A DNA stretch of 64,000 nt, taken from positions 91,155-155,154 of the forward strand of contig NZ_LQIV01000005.1 in the NCBI RefSeq assembly GCF_001500125.1. Direction: 5' to 3'. The translations under genes were made by a program, and so were the position numbers. The notes beneath the pieces are model-generated. The model saw only the letters and a program-made list of their open reading frames with translations, was not told the origin of the DNA and did not search any database. Positions 7,902 through 14,801 of the stretch are shown in pieces. This DNA is from Mycobacterium sp. IS-1742. Lineage in GTDB: Bacteria > Actinomycetota > Actinomycetes > Mycobacteriales > Mycobacteriaceae. Positions within the stretch are counted from its first letter, which is position 1; the number at the start of each line of letters is the position of its first letter.

Positions 7902-9041
7902 GTGGTGCACCGGCGAACTGCCCTCAAGCTCCCGCTGTACCTGGCCGCAGCGGCGGCACTGACCCGAGTGCCCGTGGTCTCTGCCGCGCCGAGCCGATGG
8001 ACGGCTGACCGCGCCAACGCCTGGTACGCGGCGCAGGGATGGCTGGTGGGCGCGAACTACGTCACCTCGACCGCCGGGAATCAGATCGAGATGTTCCAGG
8101 CGGGCACCTTCGATCCGCGCCGCATCGACGCCGAGCTCCGCCTGGCGCAACAGATCGGGTTCAACACCGTCCGGGTGTTCCTCCACGATCTGTTGTGGGC
8201 CACCGACCGGGTCGGTTTCAGCCACCGGCTGGCGCAGTTCGTCGGCATCGCGGCGAGGCACAACATCAAACCGCTCTTCGTCCTGTTCGACTCGTGCTGG
8301 GATCCGCAGCCGAAAGCGGGCCGCCAGCGGGCGCCGATCGCCGGAGTGCACAACTCCGGCTGGGTGCAGAGCCCGGGAGCCGCGCGGCTGCAGGACCCGG
8401 GCTACACCCGTGTGCTGCAGAGTTACGTGACCGGCGTGGTCGGCCAGTTCCGCAACGATCCCCGTGTGCTGGGCTGGGACGTCTGGAACGAACCGGACAA
8501 TCCGGCGCGCGACTATCGCAAGGTGGAGCACGAGGACAAACAGGAACTGGTCGAGGCGTTCCTACCCCACGTCTTCCAGTGGACCCGGGCCGTCAATCCG
8601 GTGCAACCGTTGACCAGCGGTGTGTGGCAGGGACACTGGAGAGATCCGGGCGGCCGCAGCGCGATCTGTAGCCTGCAGCTCGAGCACTCGGACGTCATCA
8701 GTTTCCACAGCTACGGTGACCCGGGCGAGTTCGAGGCCCGCATCGACGAACTCGCTCCGCTGGGGCGCCCGATCCTGTGCACCGAGTACCTGGCACGGGG
8801 TCTGGGCAGCACCGTGGAAGGAATTCTCCCGGTTGCCAAGCGGCGCAACGTCGGGGCGTACAACTGGGGCTTCGTCGCCGGGAGAACGCAGACGTATCTG
8901 CCGTGGGATTCGTGGAAGAAGCCCTACACCTCGCCTCCCGATCCGTGGTTCAGCGACCTCCTGCACCCGGATGGGCGGCCCTACGAGGAGAACGAGATCC
9001 GCGTCATCCGGAAACTCGCCGGAGCGGGCACCGAGAACTGA
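7902..9041 (+). CDS. Tat-exported GH5-like glycoside hydrolase (paralogue A)
   Basis: 379 residues with a twin-arginine export signal (HRRTALKLP, then an Ala/Leu core ending SAA). The mature protein has a TIM-barrel glycosidase pattern like GH5/GH113-type beta-glycanases: FNTVRVFLHD on an early strand, the acid/base Glu in WDVWNEPDN, ISFHSYGDP, and a nucleophile Glu in CTEYLAR. The substrate is not predictable; beta-mannan or cellulose-like glycans are typical. Two adjacent GTG codons could start it. It closely resembles the protein near 60.4-61.6 kb throughout its length. No cellulose-binding module is seen. Confidence 0.75.
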   Translation: MVHRRTALKLPLYLAAAAALTRVPVVSAAPSRWTADRANAWYAAQGWLVGANYVTSTAGNQIEMFQAGTFDPRRIDAELRLAQQIGFNTVRVFLHDLLWATDRVGFSHRLAQFVGIAARHNIKPLFVLFDSCWDPQPKAGRQRAPIAGVHNSGWVQSPGAARLQDPGYTRVLQSYVTGVVGQFRNDPRVLGWDVWNEPDNPARDYRKVEHEDKQELVEAFLPHVFQWTRAVNPVQPLTSGVWQGHWRDPGGRSAICSLQLEHSDVISFHSYGDPGEFEARIDELAPLGRPILCTEYLARGLGSTVEGILPVAKRRNVGAYNWGFVAGRTQTYLPWDSWKKPYTSPPDPWFSDLLHPDGRPYEENEIRVIRKLAGAGTEN

Positions 9042-9050
9042 CCGGATGTG

Positions 9051-10082
9051 TCAGCGGAAGCGGACGTTCATCGTTGCCAGGCCGAAGATCTTCTTCCCCT
9101 GCGATTTCGCCGCCACCACGATGACCCCGGAGCGGGTGGCCGGATCCAGTGACTTGATGCGGCCGCTGAACTCGATGTCGGCGCCCTCCTTGGCCGGCAC
9201 GATCGCGGGGGCGGACAACCGCACCGCGTAGCGGGTGACCGCGCCCGGGTCGCCGGTCCATGCGGAGGCGAACCCGGCGCCGAGACCCATGGTGAGCATG
9301 CCGTGGGCGATCACGTCCGGGAGCCCGGCCAGTTTGGCGATGTCCTCGTCCCAGTGGATCGGGTTGGCGTCGCCGGCCACGCCGGCGTAGTTGACCAGGT
9401 CACCGCGTGACAGTCGGGTGTGGCGCACCGGCAGCTCGTCGCCGACCTTCACGTCGTCGAACGAGGGCGTCGCGGGTGTGCGCGTCAGGCCGCCGTCGGC
9501 GATCCGGATCTCGCCCTCGGGGCGCACCGTCTTCTCGTAGTGGCCGTCCAGGCTGCCGACCCCGGAGAAATCGACGTCGTGCATCATCGCGTTCTGCACG
9601 GCGGTCTTGACGTCGGGGTTGAGGTCCTCGGCGGTGACGCCCACGACCGTGGTGTGCAGGGTGTGCACCCGTTCGCCTGCCGCGTCGGTGAAGGTGTTGG
9701 TCACCGTGATCATGTCCCGGCCTGCGATCCTGCGCACCGAGGTCAGCTCGACGTCGACGCGGAGTTCGTCGCCGGACACGATCGGCCGGTGCTGCTCGAA
9801 GACCTCCTCGGTCTGCAGGTACGTGTCGTAACCGACGACGATCTGCTCGAACATGCGGCGGTTGCAGGACATCCCGGGGGCCGAGGTGAACGTCAGTGGC
9901 GCCACCAGACCCGGATAGCCCAACTCGGCGGCGGCTGCGAGATTCCAGTGCGCCGGGTGGTAGTCCTGCACGGCCCGGGCGTATTCGCGGACCTTCTCGC
10001 GGCCGACCAGGTAGGTGTCGTCCATCTGGTAGTAGTGGCCGACCCGGGCTTCGAGCGGCGACGCTTCTGGTGCTGCGGTCAT
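9051..10082 (-). CDS. Fused HadA/HadB-type (3R)-hydroxyacyl-ACP dehydratase
   Basis: 343 residues forming a double hot-dog protein. The N-terminal half resembles HadA/HadC (VREYARAVQDYHPAHWN, ELGYPGLVAPLTF). The C-terminal half resembles HadB and carries the hydratase-2 catalytic motif NYAGVAGDANPIHWDE (Asp and His) and IAHGMLTMGLGAGF. HadAB/HadBC dehydrate beta-hydroxyacyl-ACP in the mycobacterial FAS-II cycle for mycolic acids. Here regulatory and catalytic hot-dogs are one chain, as in known mycobacterial fused homologues. The ATG at 10082 is preferred over an in-frame TTG 12 bases upstream because GAAGAG abuts the TTG. Convergent with the GH5-like gene; its exact acyl substrate is unknown. 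Confidence 0.85.
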   Translation of the reverse strand: MTAAPEASPLEARVGHYYQMDDTYLVGREKVREYARAVQDYHPAHWNLAAAAELGYPGLVAPLTFTSAPGMSCNRRMFEQIVVGYDTYLQTEEVFEQHRPIVSGDELRVDVELTSVRRIAGRDMITVTNTFTDAAGERVHTLHTTVVGVTAEDLNPDVKTAVQNAMMHDVDFSGVGSLDGHYEKTVRPEGEIRIADGGLTRTPATPSFDDVKVGDELPVRHTRLSRGDLVNYAGVAGDANPIHWDEDIAKLAGLPDVIAHGMLTMGLGAGFASAWTGDPGAVTRYAVRLSAPAIVPAKEGADIEFSGRIKSLDPATRSGVIVVAAKSQGKKIFGLATMNVRFR

Positions 10083-10172
10083 GAATTCACTCAACTCTTC
10101 TGCCGGCTTGTCGCGGAGACCGACCCAAGCACACTAACCGGCGGCGATGCTCGACCGACAAACCGATGCGTG

Positions 10173-10601
10173 TCAGGCCAGGGCGTCGCCGAGTTTGGTG
10201 AGCAGCTCGGTGAGCAGCTTCTTCTCGTCGTCGCTGAATCCGGCGAACATCGCGTGCGCGGCCTCGGTGTACTGCGCCCGCCACTCCCGGGCTTGGTCAC
10301 GGCCCAGCTCCGTGGTGGTCAAACGCACTGCCCGACGGTCGTTCTCGTCCGGTGCGCGCGCGACGAGGCCTTCTCGCACGAGCGCGTCGACCAGGGTCGA
10401 CGCCGTCGCCTGGGTGATTCCCACCGCTCGGGCCACATCGGCGGACCGGACCGGCTGCAGCCGGTCGATCTCGGCGAGGAGCTTCGACCGGGGAGTCGAG
10501 ACGCCACGGTCGCCGAGGTGTTCGTCGAACGCGCGGACAACCGACTTGGCGGCGCGGCCGAAAGCGTCGGCGAGTTGCGCAGCGACCTGCTGGTCTTCCA
10601 C
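10173..10601 (-). CDS. MarR-family transcriptional regulator
   Basis: 142 residues with a winged-helix core: RSADVARAVGITQATASTLVDALVREGLVAR followed by a DENDRRAVRLTTTELG wing, the MarR signature. The GTG start has GAGGAG 10 bases upstream; the longer open frame is ignored because it runs through the divergent promoter. It is divergent from an aldo/keto reductase with a palindromic region between, so it probably represses that gene and itself. The ligand is unknown. Confidence 0.85.
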   Translation of the reverse strand: MEDQQVAAQLADAFGRAAKSVVRAFDEHLGDRGVSTPRSKLLAEIDRLQPVRSADVARAVGITQATASTLVDALVREGLVARAPDENDRRAVRLTTTELGRDQAREWRAQYTEAAHAMFAGFSDDEKKLLTELLTKLGDALA

Positions 10602-10629
10602 GAGAGATCTCCTCAGAACGGTTGACCAG

Positions 10630-10649
10630 ACTATCAGTACTCGTATAGT
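10630..10649. promoter_or_regulatory. Candidate MarR operator between marR and the aldo/keto reductase
   Basis: ACTAT (10630-10634) and ATAGT (10645-10649) form an inverted repeat, and further copies of AACTATC appear nearby on the minus strand (10656-10665). The position, between a MarR gene and its divergent neighbour, fits an autoregulatory operator. Placement and symmetry are the only evidence. Confidence 0.45.
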
Positions 10650-10692
10650 TTGATTACAGATAGTTAGATGCCTAATGAAAGGCCGCCGTTCG

Positions 10693-11550
10693 ATGACCGC
10701 AACGTTCCCCCTCGGCCCGTACACCGTCCGACGCGTCGGATTCGGCGCCATGCAGCTGCCCGGGCCCGGCGTGTTCGGCCCGCCCCGCGACCACGATCAG
10801 GCCGTCGCGGTGCTGCGGCGCGCAGTGGAACTGGGTGTCGACCACATCGACACCGCGCAGTTCTACGGACCCGACGTCGCCAACGAGCTCATCCGGGAGG
10901 CCCTGTACCCGTACCCCGAGAACCTCGCCCTGGTCAGCAAGGTGGGCGGCCGACGCGACGACCAGGCCAACTGGCTGCCCGCCCAGGAACCCGAGGACCT
11001 GCGCCGCGACATCGAGGCGAACTTGAGGACCCTGGGCGTGGACCGGTTGGCGGCGGTGAACCTGCGCGTGTTCGGCGACGACGTCGGCGGTCCCGCGCGA
11101 GTCGACCGTGATCTGTTCGAGCGGCAACTCGACACGATGATCGCCGCCCGGGACGAAGGGCTGATCGCCGGGATCGGGCTGAGCAGCGTCTCCCGCGAAC
11201 ACGTGGAGATCGCGCTGGAGCGCACCGAGATCGCCTGCGTGCAGAACGCGTACAACCTCGCCGACCGTACGTCTGCGCCCGTGCTCGACCTGTGCGTGGA
11301 ACGGGACATCGCCTTCGTGCCGTTCTTCCCGTTGGGTTCGGGATTCGTCGCCGACAACCCCGTGCTCGGCCATCCGACGATCAAGCGCGTCGCCGACGAG
11401 CTGAACCGGACCCCGGCGCAGATCGCCCTGGCGTGGACGCTGAACGTGGCGCCCAACGTGCTGCTGATCCCCGGGACGTCGTCGGTCGCGCACCTCGAGG
11501 AGAACATGGCCGTCGCTGACATCGACCTGCCTGCGGACCTGGCGCTGTAG
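10693..11550 (+). CDS. Aldo/keto reductase
   Basis: 285 residues with the AKR (beta/alpha)8 pattern: GFGAMQLPG at the N-terminus, HIDTAQFYG with catalytic Asp and Tyr near residues 50-55, VSKVGG with the catalytic Lys, and a C-terminal AWTLNVAPNVLLIPGTSS NADPH-binding strand. The catalytic His strand reads AAVNLRVFG, so the usual His seems to be Asn. AKRs reduce aldehydes and ketones with NADPH. I chose the second ATG because AAAGG precedes it at good spacing; an ATG 18 bases upstream is possible. Likely controlled by the divergent MarR gene. Confidence 0.85.
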   Translation: MTATFPLGPYTVRRVGFGAMQLPGPGVFGPPRDHDQAVAVLRRAVELGVDHIDTAQFYGPDVANELIREALYPYPENLALVSKVGGRRDDQANWLPAQEPEDLRRDIEANLRTLGVDRLAAVNLRVFGDDVGGPARVDRDLFERQLDTMIAARDEGLIAGIGLSSVSREHVEIALERTEIACVQNAYNLADRTSAPVLDLCVERDIAFVPFFPLGSGFVADNPVLGHPTIKRVADELNRTPAQIALAWTLNVAPNVLLIPGTSSVAHLEENMAVADIDLPADLAL

Positions 11551-11565
11551 AGCCTGGGCAGGAGG

Positions 11566-12237
11566 CTAGAGGGAACCCAGGATCTGGTTCATGGTGTCGA
11601 TCTCCTTCTTCTGGCTGGTGACGATCGACCTGGCCAGCGCGATGGTGTCGGGGAACTGGCCGTTGTCGATCTCGTTCTGCGCCATGGTGATCGCGCCCTC
11701 GTGATGCCTGATCATCTGGGTGAGGAACAAGCGGCTCGCCTCCACGCCCTGGGCGTTCTGCAGCGCCTGCATCTCGGCAGGCGACATCATCCCGTCCATG
11801 CCGGGCATCCCGTTCATCGCAGGCATTCCGGGCATCATCGGTCCGCCCGGCATGCCACCGTGGTGTGGCCCCATGTCCCCACGCGGCGCGTTCGGTCCCG
11901 GCATGCCCCACTGATCGACCCACCCGCGCATCTGCTCGATCTCCGGGCCCTGCGCGGCCTTGATCTGCTTCGCCATCTCGGTCACGCGCGGGTCGACACC
12001 CTGCTTGGCGGTGACCATGTCGCTCATCTCGATCGCCTGCTGGTGGTGCGGGATCATGTGGTGCGCGAACATCATGTCGGTCTGGTTGTGCGCCGCGGCG
12101 GGGGCCGCGGCCGACGTCTGAACGGGCATGGGCGACGGTGACGTCGCCTCCCCGTTCCCGGAATCGCCACACGACGCGAGCACAGTCACCAGCGCCGCCG
12201 CTGCCGCTGCGAACGCACGACTTCTGTTGCGGTGCAA
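11566..12237 (-). CDS. DUF305 Met/His-rich lipoprotein
   Basis: 223 residues. A lipoprotein signal with lipobox VLASC places the Cys near residue 22, so it is probably anchored on the outer face of the membrane. Two DUF305 histidine motifs are present (FAHHMIPHHQQAIEM and QMIRHHEGAITMA), separated by a Met/Gly/Pro/His-rich stretch of about 50 residues. DUF305 is a ferritin-like helical family often found with copper-handling genes; a metal-binding role is inferred. The TTG start is supported by GAGGAAAGGA just upstream. It lies downstream of the His-rich membrane gene on the same strand. Confidence 0.8.
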   Translation of the reverse strand: MHRNRSRAFAAAAAALVTVLASCGDSGNGEATSPSPMPVQTSAAAPAAAHNQTDMMFAHHMIPHHQQAIEMSDMVTAKQGVDPRVTEMAKQIKAAQGPEIEQMRGWVDQWGMPGPNAPRGDMGPHHGGMPGGPMMPGMPAMNGMPGMDGMMSPAEMQALQNAQGVEASRLFLTQMIRHHEGAITMAQNEIDNGQFPDTIALARSIVTSQKKEIDTMNQILGSL

Positions 12238-12347
12238 AGGTGTTCCTTTCCTCGTCGGACAGTCGACCTCAGCCTCGCCGACGGACGTGGAGCCGCGCTG
12301 GTGGTTCTGTGAAGATTCCGTATAGAAACGCTGTTGACCCCACCGCC

Positions 12348-13040
12348 CTAATGGGCGTGGTCGCCGTGACCGGTGTCGAGCGGCGCAGGGGCGTCAGGCG
12401 GCGACGGCGCCGCGGGCACGGCAGCCGGCCCGGTGTCCGGCGCCGGTGCTGCCGGCGGTTGAGGATGATGGTTCGGGTGGCTCTCGGCATGTTTGACGAT
12501 CGGCCCGTGGTGGTGTGCTTCGGCCCCGGCCGGCGCATGGTGGCCGTGCCGAAGACCCGACGCCACGCCCACGGTGGACGCCAGCGTGACGACGCCCGCG
12601 GCGCCGAGAAGCACCAGTGCGTTGGCGAACGCGGGGATGTGCTGACCATGGCGACCCCGGTGCAAGACCCAGCCGGCTCCCATGACGACGTAGATCTGCA
12701 GCAGCAGGGCGCACAGGTCGGCGGCCTGTACGAGTTCAGCGTCACCGGCGTGCGGGCCGAACGGCGCTCCGGCGGTCCTCGACACCGCCCACAGCGCCAC
12801 CGCCCCGAGATTGAGCAGGATGCCACCGGCGAGCACCGGCGTGGTGGCCAGGCCCAGCACGACGAACGCCCAGATCAGCTGGCAGACGGCGAGTGCGACG
12901 AAGAACAGGCCTGCGGGCGGCCACTCCTGCCAGTGCGCCGGGACGACGGCGAAGTGGATGACCGCAGCGCCCAGCGAGGCGAGCGCCGCCAGACGAGCCG
13001 CCAGCTTGCTGTCCGTCTTCGTCGCTGCTCTGGGTGACAC
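12348..13040 (-). CDS. Membrane protein with His/Pro-rich tail, possible metal-related
   Basis: 230 residues with four to five predicted membrane helices in the first 150 residues, beginning after a basic N-terminus, then a C-terminal tail of about 80 residues rich in His, Pro and Ala (HGHHAPAGAEAHHHG, HPNHHPQPP, ending GHGDHAH). Such tails commonly bind transition metals. The next gene, 110 bases downstream on the same strand, is the Met/His-rich DUF305 lipoprotein, suggesting a shared metal role. I do not recognise a named family. GTG start. Confidence 0.6.
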   Translation of the reverse strand: MSPRAATKTDSKLAARLAALASLGAAVIHFAVVPAHWQEWPPAGLFFVALAVCQLIWAFVVLGLATTPVLAGGILLNLGAVALWAVSRTAGAPFGPHAGDAELVQAADLCALLLQIYVVMGAGWVLHRGRHGQHIPAFANALVLLGAAGVVTLASTVGVASGLRHGHHAPAGAEAHHHGPIVKHAESHPNHHPQPPAAPAPDTGPAAVPAAPSPPDAPAPLDTGHGDHAH

Positions 13041-13122
13041 CCGTCCGATGGTGGCAGCCCCGTCGAGATTTGCAGCGGTGTGACATCACATCTCAACCCG
13101 ACCGAGATTCGCCCGTCACCGG

Positions 13123-13998
13123 TCATGCGGCGACCCCGCGGGAGGTGAACAGACTGCTGAAGCGGCGGAGCGGGCAGTGCGCATACCGGGTACACGCGAC
13201 CGATATCGTCCCGGCCGCCACCGTGAGTGCGGCCGCGGCGATCCCGACACCCAGGTGGATCTCCTGCGCAAGGATGACCGACGACATCGCAAGCACGAAC
13301 CAGCCGAAGGCCATTCGCAGTGAATCGGGGTCGACCATCGCGGTCAGCCGGGCGCCGGCGAGTGCGCCCACCACGGCCGCGGCGGTCACGGCCAGCGCGA
13401 CCGGCCAGTCGATCTGGACGCTGGACAGATATCCGCCCAGGCCCGCGAACGACTTCATCGCGATCACGATCAGCGAGGTGCCCACCGCGATCGGCATCGA
13501 CAGGCCGCCGAGCAGGGCGAGGGCGGGCACGACCAGGAATCCGCCGCCGGCCCCGACGAGGCCGGTGACCAGCCCGACCACCAGGCCCTCGGCGAGGATC
13601 TTCGGTACCGGCAGGCGACGGGTACCCTCGCCGGCCTCGACGTTCCTGCGTCCCCGCAGCATCGCGACCGCGGTGGCGACCATCATGACGGCGAAGCCGA
13701 TCAGCAGCACCGTGCCCGGGATGAACCGGGCCAGCACGCCGCCCGCGTAGGCGCCGGCCATGCCCGCGCCGCCGAAGATCAGTCCCGTGCGCCACTGCAC
13801 CCGGCCGGCGCGAGCGTGTGAGATCGCGCCGATCGCGCTGGTGACGCCGACGACCAGCAGGGAGGTGGCGATGGCTTGTTTGGCGTCCATCCCGGCCACG
13901 TAGGCCAGCAGCGGAACGGTGAGGATCGAGCCGCCGCCGCCGAGCAGTCCCAGCGAGATGCCGACGAAGACGGCCAGGCCGATGGTCAGCGCAATCAT
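13123..13998 (-). CDS. TauE/SafE-family sulfite/sulfonate exporter
   Basis: 291 residues, eight or so membrane helices in two repeats. The glycine-rich family motifs are present in each half: GLLGGGGSILTVPLLAY near residue 18 and GLVGAGGGFLVVPALALLGG near 155. TauE/SafE proteins move sulfite, thiosulfate or sulfoacetate across the membrane. The ATG overlaps the stop of the rhodanese gene (ATGA), so the two are translationally coupled. Beside a persulfide dioxygenase it most likely exports sulfite or thiosulfate from persulfide oxidation, as in the staphylococcal cst operon. Confidence 0.85.
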   Translation of the reverse strand: MIALTIGLAVFVGISLGLLGGGGSILTVPLLAYVAGMDAKQAIATSLLVVGVTSAIGAISHARAGRVQWRTGLIFGGAGMAGAYAGGVLARFIPGTVLLIGFAVMMVATAVAMLRGRRNVEAGEGTRRLPVPKILAEGLVVGLVTGLVGAGGGFLVVPALALLGGLSMPIAVGTSLIVIAMKSFAGLGGYLSSVQIDWPVALAVTAAAVVGALAGARLTAMVDPDSLRMAFGWFVLAMSSVILAQEIHLGVGIAAAALTVAAGTISVACTRYAHCPLRRFSSLFTSRGVAA

Positions 13999-14597
13999 GA
14001 TCGGCCACCCGCTTCCTTGGCTGTGGGAGCGGAGTCGACCAGTTGCGACACGATGGTCTGCGCATCGCAGCTGGCGCCGCGGTTGTAGGGCAGCTTGGCC
14101 AGCATCATTCCCATCGCGCAGGTGTTGGACAGCGCGGCGAAGGTCAGACCGCCGCCGATGGCGCCGGCCACCCACTTGAGCTTGGGGGCGGCGATGCTGC
14201 CGAGGATGCTGGCCAGCACGACGGATCCGGCGACCAGCCGCACCTGACGCTCGAGGTCCCAGCGCTGGGCGCCGCGGTTGACCGAGAAGCCCTTGCCCTC
14301 CCAGTCGGTGATGCCGCCGGCGAGGATGTGCACGTTGGACAGCCCGGCGTTGCGCAGGGTCTCCTCGGCCTGGGTGGCGCGCTGCCCGGACCGGCACACC
14401 AGGACCACGTCCTCGTCGAGGTGCTGGACGATCTCGTCGCGGTGCTCGCGCAGCAGGTCCAGTGGCACGTTGTAGGCGCCGGCGATGTGGGCGCTCTCGA
14501 ACTCGGCCGGGGTGCGCACGTCGAGCACCCGCGGCGGGGTGGGGGATCCGAGCAGCTGGCGCAGGTCGTGCGAATCGATGGTGGCGGGTGCGGTCAT
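13995..14597 (-). CDS. Rhodanese-domain protein with membrane tail (YgaP-like)
   Basis: 200 residues. Residues 1-100 form one rhodanese domain with the active loop CRSGQRA (persulfide-carrying Cys near 68). Residues 120-170 are a DUF2892-type pair of membrane helices, the architecture of E. coli YgaP. A further Cys (SNTCAMG) lies between the helices. It probably moves sulfane sulfur at the membrane face. It is the first gene of the leftward arm of the divergent sulfide cluster, with CsoR/CstR-like palindromes immediately upstream and TauE coupled downstream. Confidence 0.88.
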   Translation of the reverse strand: MTAPATIDSHDLRQLLGSPTPPRVLDVRTPAEFESAHIAGAYNVPLDLLREHRDEIVQHLDEDVVLVCRSGQRATQAEETLRNAGLSNVHILAGGITDWEGKGFSVNRGAQRWDLERQVRLVAGSVVLASILGSIAAPKLKWVAGAIGGGLTFAALSNTCAMGMMLAKLPYNRGASCDAQTIVSQLVDSAPTAKEAGGRS

Positions 14598-14637
14598 CTC
14601 CGCGTCCTTTCGGGTGGGGCGGCCCGGTTGGCTGTCG

Positions 14638-14653
14638 ATACCGCCGGGGGTAT
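14638..14653. promoter_or_regulatory. CsoR/CstR-like operator 1
   Basis: ATACCGCCGGGGGTAT has the TACC-N-GGTA symmetry of operators bound by CsoR-family repressors such as the persulfide sensor CstR. It lies about 40 bases upstream of the rhodanese start. Confidence 0.6.
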
Positions 14654-14672
14654 CCTGACCGCAATGCTACAC

Positions 14673-14688
14673 ATACCCCCGGGGGTAA
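14673..14688. promoter_or_regulatory. CsoR/CstR-like operator 2
   Basis: ATACCCCCGGGGGTAA contains the perfect 14-bp palindrome TACCCCCGGGGGTA. Its centre is 35 bp from that of operator 1. It is the most symmetrical of the four sites. Confidence 0.65.
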
Positions 14689-14706
14689 ATACAAGGAGGA
14701 ATATCG

Positions 14707-14721
14707 ATACCCCCTAGGGTA
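14707..14721. promoter_or_regulatory. CsoR/CstR-like operator 3
   Basis: ATACCCCCTAGGGTA carries the core CCCTAGGG. The nearby TAGGGT could serve as a -10 element for the rightward transcript, so binding here would block polymerase. That promoter role is an inference. Confidence 0.6.
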
Positions 14722-14727
14722 CTTAAC

Positions 14728-14743
14728 ATACCCATAGGGGTAT
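14728..14743. promoter_or_regulatory. CsoR/CstR-like operator 4
   Basis: ATACCCATAGGGGTAT is palindromic except for one pair and very close to the ATACCCC-N-GGGGTAT operators of the staphylococcal cst operon. It is the site closest to the persulfide dioxygenase gene. Confidence 0.65.
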
Positions 14744-14801
14744 AGGCAGGCTGTTGGACAACAGGCCTAGGACCCGCCACCCGAACGAAAGGACTGTCAC
14801 C

